Shown one piece after another: positions 10,181-19,368 of a stretch of DNA of 64,000 nucleotides. The stretch lies in assembly GCA_020723665.1 (NCBI GenBank), contig DYIL01000009.1:21345-85344 (forward strand), in the 5' to 3' direction. The stretch comes from Methyloversatilis universalis. GTDB taxonomy: Bacteria; Pseudomonadota; Gammaproteobacteria; Methylococcales; Methylococcaceae. Both the position numbers and the translations under genes were made by a program. Each line of letters begins with the position of its first letter. Within the stretch, counting starts at the first letter, position 1. The notes beneath the pieces are model-generated. The model ran no database searches and had not been told where the DNA came from. It was given only the letters and a program-made list of their open reading frames with translations.

Positions 10181-12286
10181 ATGACTATCGGCGCCGTCAG
10201 CTATCTGGCTGGTTTCTTTGCTTATCTCTTTTTGAGCGTGCTGTTGCTGGTGAGTTGGCGCGGCAATGTTACGGGCCGCTGGCTGATCCTGGCATCGGCG
10301 GTGACCACCGCCTGGTCCGGGATCCTGGCTTTCCAGGAGCTTTATCATTTTTTCCCCTCGGCATTTATTTGGTCGGTCGAAATCGCTCGGACCTACGGGT
10401 GGCTGCTTTTCCTCGGTAGACTGTTCAATCCGCTTAAAGACGTCGGCGCCGGACCGAGTTCGACAGCGCCGAAAATCATCAATCGGGGCGTTCACGCGGC
10501 GGCCGGTGTTCTGGCGGTTTATGTCTGGATTTCGCCGGCTCTGGAGCTGTCCTATCCGGACGTTTTCCGGCCTGCGTTTCAGTTATCGGGGCATGTTGGT
10601 CTGGCCCTGGTCGGTTTGATCCTGGTCGAGCAATATTTCCGCAATGTCCGGACCGATCTTAGATGGCGGATCAAGTTCCTGTGTTTCGCGCTTGGCGGGA
10701 TGTTCGCCTATGACTTTTATCTTTATTCGGATGCCTTGCTGTTTCGGCGTATCAATTCGGACCTATGGACGGCGCGCGGTGCCGTATCCGCCCTGTTGCC
10801 CCCTCTCTTGATCGTTTCGGCTGCCCGCAATCCGCAATGGTCGGTGGACGTGTTCGTCTCTCGCCAGGTGGTCTTTCATTCCGCAACTTTGCTCGGGTCC
10901 GGCATTTATTTGCTGCTCATGGCGACTGCCGGCTATTACATCAAGATTTACGGAGGGGAATGGGGAGCCGTCGCGCAAATCGTATTTTTGGTTGGGGCGT
11001 TCCTGTTGCTCGCCTTGCTCCTTTTCTCAGGACAGATGCGGGCACGTATGCGGGTCTTTCTGAGCAAGAATTTCTTCAGCTATACCTACGATTACCGGGA
11101 GGAGTGGCTGCGCATCATTACGATGCTCTCGGACACCGCTTCCGGCTTATCACTGGAAGAGCGGGTGATCGTGGCTTTGGGACAAGCTGTCGAGAGCCCG
11201 AGCGGCGTGCTTTGGGTGCGCGAATCAAACGGGCACTTGGTGTGGCGGGCGAGCTTTGGAGATCCCGTCTGCGACGTCTCTATCATCGATCGTGACGATG
11301 CCGTGGTCCGCTATATGGAAGATAAGGAGTGGATCGTCAATTTGCCCGAGATGGTGACGATGCCCGAGGCTTATCATGGTCTCGCCCGCCCGTCCTGGCT
11401 CAGGCCTAATTCCGATGCGTGGCTATTAGTGCCGTTGTTTCAGCAGAAGCATCGCATGATGGGGCTGGTATTGCTGACTCGTCCGCGTACCCCGATACAC
11501 TGGAATTGGGAGGTCATCGATCTGTTGAAGACTTCGAGCCGATTGGCCGCGAGCTATCTGGCGCTCGAGGATGCTGGCAGGGCGCTGGCAGAGGCTCGGC
11601 AATTCGAGGGCTTCAATCGCCTCTCCGCTTTTGTCATTCACGATTTGAAAAACCTCATCGCGCAACTAAGCTTGGTGGTGCGCAATGCAGAACGGCATCA
11701 CAATAATCCCGAATTCATGCGAGACGCCATCAAAACGGTGGATCATGCAGTCGGGAAGATGAGCCGGTTGATGTCCCAATTGAAAAATTCCGGCTCTGCG
11801 CGGTCGGAGCGGATAATCGACCTCGGGGAGCTCCTTCACGAAGTCGTGGAAGCGCGGAAGGTGCAGGCGCCAGTTCCTACCTGTGATATGGTTAGGAAAT
11901 CGATCCGGATCAAAGCCAATCGCGATCGTCTGGCGTCCTCTTTCGAACATATTATTCAGAATGCCCAGGATGCTGCCGGCAAAAACGGCCGAGTGCGCGT
12001 TCGAATGAAAATGAGTGACGGCGGACATGCTACCGTAGAGATCGAGGACAACGGAATGGGTATGGATGAGGAATTTATCCGTACCCGCCTGTTTAAGCCT
12101 TTCGATACGACTAAAGGAGTTACCGGGATGGGCATAGGCGCATACGAGAGCCGCGAATACATACGTTCTTTGGGAGGGGAGCTCAGCGTGAGAAGCGAAC
12201 CGGGCAAGCGCACGCTGTTCACCTTCTCGCTGCCAACCGTTTCTGATTCCGACGAGTTTGCCTTAAACGAGGTGAAGTCCGCTTGA
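10181..12286 (+). CDS. prsK: PEP-CTERM system sensor histidine kinase PrsK
   Basis: PrsK is a membrane sensor kinase that, with PrsR, controls PEP-CTERM/exopolysaccharide genes. The 701-residue product has about eight or nine hydrophobic segments in residues 1-290, a GAF-like domain around 310-460, and the phosphoacceptor helix SAFVIHDLKNLIAQLSLVV. The ATPase domain has an N-box (HIIQNAQDAAG), DNGMGMDEEFI, and the GMGIGAYESREYIRSLGGEL lid and G2 region. Its stop codon overlaps the TTG start of prsR by 4 nt, so the two are translationally coupled. Confidence 0.93.
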   Translation: MTIGAVSYLAGFFAYLFLSVLLLVSWRGNVTGRWLILASAVTTAWSGILAFQELYHFFPSAFIWSVEIARTYGWLLFLGRLFNPLKDVGAGPSSTAPKIINRGVHAAAGVLAVYVWISPALELSYPDVFRPAFQLSGHVGLALVGLILVEQYFRNVRTDLRWRIKFLCFALGGMFAYDFYLYSDALLFRRINSDLWTARGAVSALLPPLLIVSAARNPQWSVDVFVSRQVVFHSATLLGSGIYLLLMATAGYYIKIYGGEWGAVAQIVFLVGAFLLLALLLFSGQMRARMRVFLSKNFFSYTYDYREEWLRIITMLSDTASGLSLEERVIVALGQAVESPSGVLWVRESNGHLVWRASFGDPVCDVSIIDRDDAVVRYMEDKEWIVNLPEMVTMPEAYHGLARPSWLRPNSDAWLLVPLFQQKHRMMGLVLLTRPRTPIHWNWEVIDLLKTSSRLAASYLALEDAGRALAEARQFEGFNRLSAFVIHDLKNLIAQLSLVVRNAERHHNNPEFMRDAIKTVDHAVGKMSRLMSQLKNSGSARSERIIDLGELLHEVVEARKVQAPVPTCDMVRKSIRIKANRDRLASSFEHIIQNAQDAAGKNGRVRVRMKMSDGGHATVEIEDNGMGMDEEFIRTRLFKPFDTTKGVTGMGIGAYESREYIRSLGGELSVRSEPGKRTLFTFSLPTVSDSDEFALNEVKSA

Positions 12287-13635
12287 GCGAGCAAACGTTG
12301 TTGATCGTCGAAGATGATCCTGGACTACAGAGTCAACTCCGCTGGAATTTCGAACAATACAAGGTTCTTTTGGCTGATGACCGGGAATCCGCAATCGCGG
12401 CGGTTAAACGCAATCAGCCGGCGGTAGTCACGCTCGATCTCGGATTGCCGCCGGATCCCGGCGGGGTGAGCGAGGGTTTCGCGGTGCTCAGCGAGATTCT
12501 GACCATCGCGCCGACGACCAAAGTCATCGTCATCACCGGCAACGATGACCAAGTCAATCCGGTCAAGTCCATAGGGCTCGGCGCTTATGATTTCTATCAA
12601 AAGCCGATCGAACCGGAGACTTTGTCTTTCGTGGTAGAGCGGGCGTTCCGTCTTTACCGGTTGGAGGAGGAGAACCGCCAGTTTCGGCGGATGCACATCA
12701 CCAACCCGCTCGTAGGTGTGATCGCGGCCAGTCCGGAGATGCACGAAGTGTGTCGGATGGTCGAGCGGCTGGCGCCGACCGACATTACCGTGCTGCTGTT
12801 GGGCGAGAGCGGCACCGGTAAGGAGGTGCTCGCACGCGCGCTCCATGCCTTGAGTCCGCGTTCGAAGAAGCCTTTCGTAGCCGTCAATGCGGCTGCGATT
12901 CCGGACAGTTTGTTGGAAAGTGAGCTGTTCGGTTTCGAGAAAGGTGCGTATACCGGCGCGACTCAACAAACCAAGGGCAAATTCGAGTTGGCCGACGGCG
13001 GAACCTTTTTTCTCGATGAGATCGGCGACATTCCGCTTTCGCTGCAGCCGAAGCTGTTGCGCGTTTTGCAGGAGCGGGTCGTCGAGCGGGTCGGAGGACG
13101 GCAGCCGATCAAAGTCGACGTGCGTTTGATTTGCGCCACTCACCAGAACCTCACCAAGCTGATCAGTGAAGGAAAGTTCAGGGAAGATCTTTATTTCCGC
13201 ATCAACGAAATGATCATCAATATCCCCCCGCTCCGGGAGAGGACCGGAGACGTGGCGGTTTTGGCGCGTGCTTTCCTGGACAAGTTTGCGCAGCAAATGC
13301 GCCGTGCCAACATCCTCGGTTTCAGCGACGGGGCTTTGGCTGCCATGGAAGCCTACCACTGGCCGGGAAATGTTCGGGAGTTGGAGCATAAGGTCAAGCG
13401 GGCGGTCGTGATGGCTTCCGGGCCGCTCATTGAAGCCAAGGATATGGAGTTGGTGCCGGGCGAGTTCAAACGGCGCTTGTGGAGTTTGCGGGAGGCCCGC
13501 GATATGGCCGAGCGGCAGGCCATTTGTGCGGCGCTGAGCGAGGCCGGCGAAAACGTCACCAAGGCAGCTGAAATCCTCGAGATTACACGCCCGACGCTCT
13601 ATGCCCTCTTGAATAAGTTCAATCTCAAAATTTAG
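12283..13635 (+). CDS. prsR: PEP-CTERM system sigma-54 dependent response regulator PrsR
   Basis: PrsR is the phosphorylated partner of PrsK and activates RpoN promoters. The 450-residue product has a receiver domain with the phosphorylation Asp in VTLDLGLPPDPGG. It has an AAA+ domain with Walker A GESGTGKEVLAR, the sigma-54 contact loop as GAYTGA (Phe of the usual GAFTGA replaced by Tyr), and Walker B GGTFFLDEIGDIP, then a Fis-type helix-turn-helix at the C-terminus (NVTKAAEILEITRPTLYALL). It starts at TTG 12283-12285, inside the end of prsK. It ends with TAG, which shows that amber is an ordinary stop codon in this genome. Confidence 0.94.
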   Translation: MSEQTLLIVEDDPGLQSQLRWNFEQYKVLLADDRESAIAAVKRNQPAVVTLDLGLPPDPGGVSEGFAVLSEILTIAPTTKVIVITGNDDQVNPVKSIGLGAYDFYQKPIEPETLSFVVERAFRLYRLEEENRQFRRMHITNPLVGVIAASPEMHEVCRMVERLAPTDITVLLLGESGTGKEVLARALHALSPRSKKPFVAVNAAAIPDSLLESELFGFEKGAYTGATQQTKGKFELADGGTFFLDEIGDIPLSLQPKLLRVLQERVVERVGGRQPIKVDVRLICATHQNLTKLISEGKFREDLYFRINEMIINIPPLRERTGDVAVLARAFLDKFAQQMRRANILGFSDGALAAMEAYHWPGNVRELEHKVKRAVVMASGPLIEAKDMELVPGEFKRRLWSLREARDMAERQAICAALSEAGENVTKAAEILEITRPTLYALLNKFNLKI

Positions 13636-13644
13636 GTAATCAAC

Positions 13645-16401
13645 ATGGTCCGCTTTCTTCAAGCGCTTCTCCTGCTGGCGGCAATCACCGGTTGCAACGC
13701 GGCGAGGGCCGAAAAGGACTCGCTCGAGCAGGCTCGAGATTATCGGCGAAAGGGTGAGACCAAAGCAGCCGTGATCGAGCTGAAGAACATTCTTCAGGGC
13801 GACCCGGAAAATGTCGACGCGCGCATGCTGCTGGGCGAGTCTTATCTGAAGCTGGGGGACGGTCTGTCGGCGGCCAAAGAACTGGAAAAAGCGCGAGACT
13901 TGGGGGCGCCGAAGGAAACTTGGATCGTCTCTCTGGCGCGAGCCTACTTGCTGCAGGACAAGCCTAAAGCCGTTCTCGATCAGATCAAGCCGGATGAAGG
14001 ACTGAACGATACGCTTAGGGCTCAAGTCTACGGTATCCGAGGATTGGCTCATGTTTTGCTCAAACAGGCGGAGCAGGCGAAGGAGAGTTTCGACGCCGCT
14101 CTGAAGCTCGATTCGAAGGCGAGTGATGCCCTGTTGGGGCTGGCCATGTTGGAAGCGCAGCAAAAACGGTACAAGCAGGCGATCGAATACGCCAACCAAT
14201 CTATCGCCGCGGATTCCGAGAACGTTAACGCGTGGATCGTTTTGGGAGAAACGAAGAGACTGTCTGGTGACCTGCAAGGAGCAATCGACGCGTTTACCAA
14301 GGCGCTCGATCTTCAGTCTTTCGACATCAGGGCGCGTCTCGGGCGAGCAACGGCCAATCTGGCTTCGAACAAGGCAGATGAGGCGCAAAAGGATATCGAT
14401 GAAGTTCGAAAATCGGCGGGAGACGTTCCGCTGGCCTTGTATCTACACGCGGTCATCGCTTTTCAGAAGAAGGCGTTGCAAGAGGCCGAGGACGCCCTAA
14501 TCAAAGTAACCAGCGCGCTTCCGAATCATCTCCCCAGCCGACTGCTTTTGGGGACGATCGCTTATCAGCAGGGGAAATACGAATCCGCGGAAAACAAGCT
14601 CGCTCAATATGTCCGAACGTTTCCCGAGCAGTTGCCTGCGGCAAAATTGCTGGCGGCGACGCAGATGAAGCTGGGCCGCCCGAGTGAAGCCATCGGCACA
14701 TTAAAGGGGTTGGAGGATCGGGCATCCGACGACCCACAGTTCTTCGCACTGCTCGGCAGCGCTTATCTCCAGGCGAAACAATACGATTCGGCGACGGAGT
14801 ACCTCAACAGAGCCTCCGAACTCGCGCCCAATGTGGCGTCGGTCAAGGCGCAATTGGCTTTGGGGCGTATTGCGTCCGGGCAGATGGAGCAAGCGGTGGA
14901 CGATCTGAAATCCGCCGTCGACCTGGATCAGAATCTGTTGCAGGCGGACGTGATGCTGGTCCTTGCCCTGATCCACCAGAAGAAGCCGGGCGAGGCGATC
15001 GCGGCGGCGGAGAAACTGAAGGACAAAATGCCGGGCGATCCGATGCCGCACAATTTGCTGGGTGCGGCCTATATGGCGGACGGTAATGCCGATAAGGCGC
15101 GCGAACACTGGTTGCAGGCTTTGAAGCTTAAGCCGGATTATGCGACAGCCGCACTCAATCTGGCGAAACTCGAGTTCAGCGACAACAACCCCGATGCCGC
15201 GGCTCAGCGCTACCAGCAGGTTCTGAAACACGACTCGAAGAACCTGGCGGCGCATGTCGGTCTGGCTCAAATCGCCGAGATGCGCAAGGATTTTGAAAGC
15301 ATGGAGAAACATCTCACGGACGCGCGGGAGAAGAATCCCAAAGCGCTGCAGCCGGCGGTGACCTTGTCCCGATACTTTTTGGCGAGGGGTAAGCCCTTGC
15401 AAGCACTGGAGGTTGCTCATGCCATTTTGACCGATCATCCCGATCACCCATTGGCGCTGCAAAGCCTAGGTTTGGCCCAGATGGCCAACGGGCAAGAGGC
15501 CAGCGCAATCGTGACGTTGAAAAAGCTGGTGAGCAAGGTTCCCAACAATCCGGAGTATCGTCACCAGCTTGCCCAAATGCTTTACAAGAAGGGCGAAACT
15601 CAAGCCGCGGCGGCCGAATGGGAGCGGACTTTACAACAAGCCCCTGATTATTTGCCGGCCCTTCTGGCCCAGGCAGAGCTAAAGCTAAGGGATAAGAAAT
15701 ACGGCGATGCGTTAAAGATTGCTGAACGTATCGAGGCTGCGCACCCGAAATCGCCTGCCGGCTTTCGAGTAGAAGGCGATATCCGGTTCGCTCAAAAGCA
15801 GTTCAAGGAGGCGCTCCCGGCATACGAAAAGGCGTTCCAATCGGCTCCCAGCCCGGTTTTGGCACGGCTCCTGTTTCAGACGAGACACGCCTTGGGGCGG
15901 GATAAGGAAGCTTTCGACGGGCTTACCCAGTGGCTGGAATCGTCCCGGGAAGATGTCGATTCGTGGACGACGCTGGCGATGGCCTTTCAGGAATCCGGGA
16001 GGCTGAAGGAAGCCGTGGAGGCGTATGAGAAGGCTCTGAGTCTGAAGGCGGACAGCACCGTCATCCAAAACAACTTGGCTTGGTTGTACCAGGAGTTGGG
16101 TAGCGATAAAGCTCTGCCCTTGGCCGAAAAACTGCTGTCGGCGTCCGAGAATCGTCCGGAGGTCATGGATACGGTCGGCTGGATTTTCGTGCAGAACGGA
16201 AAACAGGCCGAGGGACTGAACTTATTGCGGGATGCCGCCGTGCATGCGCCACATATCAGTCAGATTCGTATTCATTTGGCCGAAGCCTTGGCCAAGTCGG
16301 GGCGGAAAGATGAGGCGCGCAAGGAGTTGGAGCGGCTGTTGAAGGAAAATAAAAACTTTGCTGAACGGGATAAAGCGGAAGCTTTGCTCAAGGAACTGTA
16401 A
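13645..16401 (+). CDS. prsT: PEP-CTERM system TPR-repeat lipoprotein PrsT
   Basis: This is a large TPR-repeat lipoprotein found with exosortase systems, thought to act at the envelope in polysaccharide or PEP-CTERM protein traffic. The 918-residue product begins MVRFLQALLLLAAITGCNAA, a signal peptide with a lipobox ending in Cys17. It continues as more than twenty TPR units, for example YRRKGETKAAVIELKNILQ near the start. It begins 9 nt after prsR stops and closes the prsKRT run. No exosortase (xrt) gene or PEP-CTERM substrate gene is inside the window. Confidence 0.93.
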   Translation: MVRFLQALLLLAAITGCNAARAEKDSLEQARDYRRKGETKAAVIELKNILQGDPENVDARMLLGESYLKLGDGLSAAKELEKARDLGAPKETWIVSLARAYLLQDKPKAVLDQIKPDEGLNDTLRAQVYGIRGLAHVLLKQAEQAKESFDAALKLDSKASDALLGLAMLEAQQKRYKQAIEYANQSIAADSENVNAWIVLGETKRLSGDLQGAIDAFTKALDLQSFDIRARLGRATANLASNKADEAQKDIDEVRKSAGDVPLALYLHAVIAFQKKALQEAEDALIKVTSALPNHLPSRLLLGTIAYQQGKYESAENKLAQYVRTFPEQLPAAKLLAATQMKLGRPSEAIGTLKGLEDRASDDPQFFALLGSAYLQAKQYDSATEYLNRASELAPNVASVKAQLALGRIASGQMEQAVDDLKSAVDLDQNLLQADVMLVLALIHQKKPGEAIAAAEKLKDKMPGDPMPHNLLGAAYMADGNADKAREHWLQALKLKPDYATAALNLAKLEFSDNNPDAAAQRYQQVLKHDSKNLAAHVGLAQIAEMRKDFESMEKHLTDAREKNPKALQPAVTLSRYFLARGKPLQALEVAHAILTDHPDHPLALQSLGLAQMANGQEASAIVTLKKLVSKVPNNPEYRHQLAQMLYKKGETQAAAAEWERTLQQAPDYLPALLAQAELKLRDKKYGDALKIAERIEAAHPKSPAGFRVEGDIRFAQKQFKEALPAYEKAFQSAPSPVLARLLFQTRHALGRDKEAFDGLTQWLESSREDVDSWTTLAMAFQESGRLKEAVEAYEKALSLKADSTVIQNNLAWLYQELGSDKALPLAEKLLSASENRPEVMDTVGWIFVQNGKQAEGLNLLRDAAVHAPHISQIRIHLAEALAKSGRKDEARKELERLLKENKNFAERDKAEALLKEL

Positions 16402-16579
16402 CGTCGCATCCCCGAGCGGGGACGAAAGACGTCCTGCATTTTTCTCGACATGGCGGCACGTATCGGCCCGGTACTCAGATCGCGTTTCACTTGATTGCGG
16501 CGAGCGGGTTATTCTGTGCCGCAGCTTTGCGCGCTCCGTTTGGCTGCGGGACCAAGTCCCGGCTTTCATCGTTGATAGA

Positions 16580-17281
16580 ATGAAAAAAATAGCTTTGTCC
16601 ATGCAAAAAAATACGTCGAAACTAAATCTTTTCGTGTTCATCCTTTTTGCTCCTTTTATGGTCCACGCCGCGGAGAAGGCCTATGTCACCGACAGGCTGG
16701 AAGTGCAGATGCGCAGAGGCCAAAGCCTACAGCACAAAATCATCAAGATGGTGCCGTCCGGTACCGAGCTTAGCGTGCTCGAGACCAATCCTCAGACCGG
16801 TTATTCCTTGGTGCGTTTGGCAACGGGCGAAGAAGGGTGGATACTCAGTCGGTATCTTTCCGAACAGCCGATTGCCATAAATCAGTTGGACGAAATTACC
16901 AAGAAACTCGATGCGGCATTGGAAGAAAACAAGCGCTTGAAAACCGAGTTGGCTACCGTAAGGTCCGGTAAGCAGAGCACCGACAAAACGGCCCTGCAAC
17001 TTCAAGAGGAAACCGCCCGTCTGAACACCGAACTGATGGCAATCCGCCAAGCCTCGGCCAATGCTATCCAAATTCAGGCCGAACGGGATGCACTGCGGGA
17101 AAGCGTCGTCAACCTCGAGCGGGAATTAGACGCGCTTCGTCGGGAGAAGCAGGCTTTGGACGAAGACCACCGCCAGGATTGGTTCATGATCGGCGCCGGC
17201 GTGCTTCTCGGCGGGATTTTACTCGGGGTGATCCTGCCGCGCTTGAGCTGGCGCAAGAAAAGTCGCTGGAGTTCGTTCTAA
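16580..17281 (+). CDS. SH3-domain coiled-coil membrane protein (TIGR04211/YgiM-like)
   Basis: This is an envelope protein of unknown exact role. The 233-residue product has a signal peptide (about residues 16-33), an SH3b domain from YVTDRLEVQMRRGQS through GEEGWILSRYLSEQP, a long Lys/Glu/Gln-rich coiled coil, and a single C-terminal membrane segment (MIGAGVLLGGILLGVILPRL) followed by a basic tail. That order matches the TIGR04211 group. Start ATG at 16580 gives a normal leader; an in-frame ATG at 16601 is the alternative. It lies 178 nt after prsT and could be read separately. Confidence 0.85.
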   Translation: MKKIALSMQKNTSKLNLFVFILFAPFMVHAAEKAYVTDRLEVQMRRGQSLQHKIIKMVPSGTELSVLETNPQTGYSLVRLATGEEGWILSRYLSEQPIAINQLDEITKKLDAALEENKRLKTELATVRSGKQSTDKTALQLQEETARLNTELMAIRQASANAIQIQAERDALRESVVNLERELDALRREKQALDEDHRQDWFMIGAGVLLGGILLGVILPRLSWRKKSRWSSF

Positions 17282-18195
17282 GAGCCTATTTCGGTAAATC
17301 CGAGACCCTTCGACGCCGGAACGGGCCGTTCGACAGTCCCAGGGCGTACGGTCCACCGAGATAGGCACAAAGGCAGTTCGTGGCGTCTGATTGCATTCTG
17401 GTTGAGACAGCGGCTCTCCCTTCCAAGTCGCCACAGGGTAATGAAAGACCCATGGAGCCGCAGAACCCATTTGTTTCTCTGATGAATTTACAAGCCGTAA
17501 CTCGGCCAGTCCAGCGTTCGGAGATGATTAATGTCTGATAAAGAAGCCTGTTCTTTGTCGATATGACATTCGACGAGTTCCCCGTATCGACAAGCGAGCG
17601 CCGATGCCGGCCGACCTCAAGCCGAATGGACGCTATGCCATGGCAGAACCGACCGAGATCCGCGGCATCTTAACTTTGATGAAGAGGCGCACGGCAGGAT
17701 ACGTTCCCTCGATAAACCGACAGGAAAGGACAGCCGCTCGATCATCTTGAAAGGCGATCTCGCACCCTGGGGTGCGGTCGCCAGATGGCCGGAACGGAAG
17801 GGATTCCCTTCATGGGGCAGACCTTGATATTCGAATGCGAAGAATTGGCCCTGAAGGCCAATCCGGACGGTGCAATCCAAAAAGGCGACGAGATCGTGGT
17901 ACGCTGTGAAAGCTCCGAAGGCACCTCGCGAGGACGAGGTTCGTTCGCGTCTTTCAGCCTGGCACCAGACCATGGGGTGTTATATGATTCCATTTCTCAA
18001 TCAAAAGGAAAGCGTTGTAGGCCGGAATAAGCCCTTCGACGTCGCTCAGGACAGGCTTATCCTGCCCTACCATTAAAGAAATTTTCTTTTTGTTCGAAAA
18101 ATGGAATAAGGGTGTGTTCGCCGAGTATGCGAAGTGGCCTTTATCCGCGTCTCTGGGCGCGGTAACCGATATGAATCTGGAGAACCTCTGAGGCT
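17282..18195. other. Long non-coding stretch with one palindromic repeat
   Basis: About 900 nt between the SH3 protein and argE. Short open frames on both strands show no recognisable domain or credible start. The one clear structure is the inverted-repeat element at 17988-18108, described separately. I see no other gene. Confidence 0.6.
17988..18108. repeat. MITE/REP-like palindromic element, copy 1
   Basis: The element is bounded by a perfect 9-bp inverted repeat, ATTCCATTT at 17988-17996 and AAATGGAAT at 18100-18108. Inside, GTAGGCCGGAATAAGCC on the left is loosely mirrored by GGCTTATCCTGCCCTAC on the right, so the RNA or single strand can fold into a long hairpin. A related copy with the same ends lies in the opposite orientation at 37572-37669. 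No open reading frame or transposase is inside. Confidence 0.7.
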
Positions 18196-19362
18196 GTGCG
18201 TCGGTCGATCCCGAAAACGCTTGAAATGGTAGGGGCGCTCATCGAGCGCCCCTCGATCAGTTCCACCGATCCCCGTTACGACCAGAGCAATCTGCCGGTC
18301 ATCGATCTTTTGGCGGAGTGGTTGGACGCGCTGGGCTTTTCGATCGAAATCCGTAGGATCCAGGATCGCAAAGCCAATCTCATCGCAACGCTGGGTAGCC
18401 GAGAGGATTCCACCGGCCTGGTTTTGTCCGGTCATTCCGACACGGTTCCCTGCGATCCCGACCTTTGGTCTTCGGATCCCTTCAAGTCGGTGCAAAAGGA
18501 CGGTCGTATCTACGGTCTCGGAAGCGCCGATATGAAATCTTTTTTCGCACTTGCGCTGGAGGCGGCGAGCCGCTTCCGGGCTCGGGCGTTTCGGCATCCC
18601 TTGGTGATACTCGCTACCGCCGACGAAGAGAGCTCGATGTCCGGGGTGAAGGCTCTGGTAGCCGACCAGGTGAAACTCGGGCGCTACGCCGTTATCGGCG
18701 AGCCGACCGGGCTCATGCCGATCCGCATGCACAAGGGCGTCATGCTGGAATCCATCGTGGTGAAGGGAAAAGCCGGTCATTCGAGCGATCCGTCCTTGGG
18801 CGCGAACGCGATCGAGGGCATGCATACCGTCCTGTCGGAAGTGCTGGCTTTCCGGGACGAACTCAAGGCGCGGTATCGCAATCCGGCGTTCAAGGTGGAC
18901 TATCCGACGCTGAATCTGGGCTCGATCCACGGCGGAGACAATCCCAACCGCATTTGCGCCCACTGCGAAACCCAGATCGACATCCGCCCGCTGCCGGGAA
19001 TGGAACTCGAGGATTTGCACGATAAACTGGTAAAACGGCTTGAACCTGTCTTGGTGCATGCCAACGGGCTTTCTCTGGAAATCCGCCGCATGTTCGAGGG
19101 TTTGCCGCCGTTCGAGAGCGACCCCGACGGAGAACTGGTACGTTGTTGCGAAGAACTCACTGGCTACGGTTCCGGTGCCGTTGCCTTCGGCACCGAAGCG
19201 CCGTTTCTGAAGAGGCTCGGACTTCAGACCGTCGTGATGGGACCGGGTCACATCGAACAGGCCCATCAACCTGACGAATACCTTCCACTCGAACATATCC
19301 ACGCGGGAATCGAAATTCTGAGCCGATTGATCGAGCGGTTTTGCATACTACCCACGGCTTGA
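18196..19362 (+). CDS. argE: Acetylornithine deacetylase ArgE
   Basis: ArgE hydrolyses N-acetylornithine to ornithine in arginine synthesis. The 388-residue M20 metallopeptidase-family product has the metal-binding motif LVLSGHSDTVPCD, GLGSADMKSFFALAL, the Glu-Glu pair in ATADEESSMSG, GEPTGLMPIRMHKG, and the dimerisation-domain stretch GKAGHSSDPSLGANAIEG. GTG at 18196 is the first start in frame; an ATG at 18226 is possible. argA starts 6 nt after its stop, so deacetylation and the first acetylation step of the arginine pathway are in one operon. Confidence 0.93.
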   Translation: MRRSIPKTLEMVGALIERPSISSTDPRYDQSNLPVIDLLAEWLDALGFSIEIRRIQDRKANLIATLGSREDSTGLVLSGHSDTVPCDPDLWSSDPFKSVQKDGRIYGLGSADMKSFFALALEAASRFRARAFRHPLVILATADEESSMSGVKALVADQVKLGRYAVIGEPTGLMPIRMHKGVMLESIVVKGKAGHSSDPSLGANAIEGMHTVLSEVLAFRDELKARYRNPAFKVDYPTLNLGSIHGGDNPNRICAHCETQIDIRPLPGMELEDLHDKLVKRLEPVLVHANGLSLEIRRMFEGLPPFESDPDGELVRCCEELTGYGSGAVAFGTEAPFLKRLGLQTVVMGPGHIEQAHQPDEYLPLEHIHAGIEILSRLIERFCILPTA

Positions 19363-19368
19363 CCGAAG

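Noticed and set aside
12325..14388. A 687-codon minus-strand frame across prsR and prsT
   Set aside because: It mirrors the codon pattern of two strongly supported genes and shows no domain or signal.
17785..18030. A small plus-strand gene of 81 codons
   Set aside because: No ribosome site or domain, and its end runs into the palindromic element.
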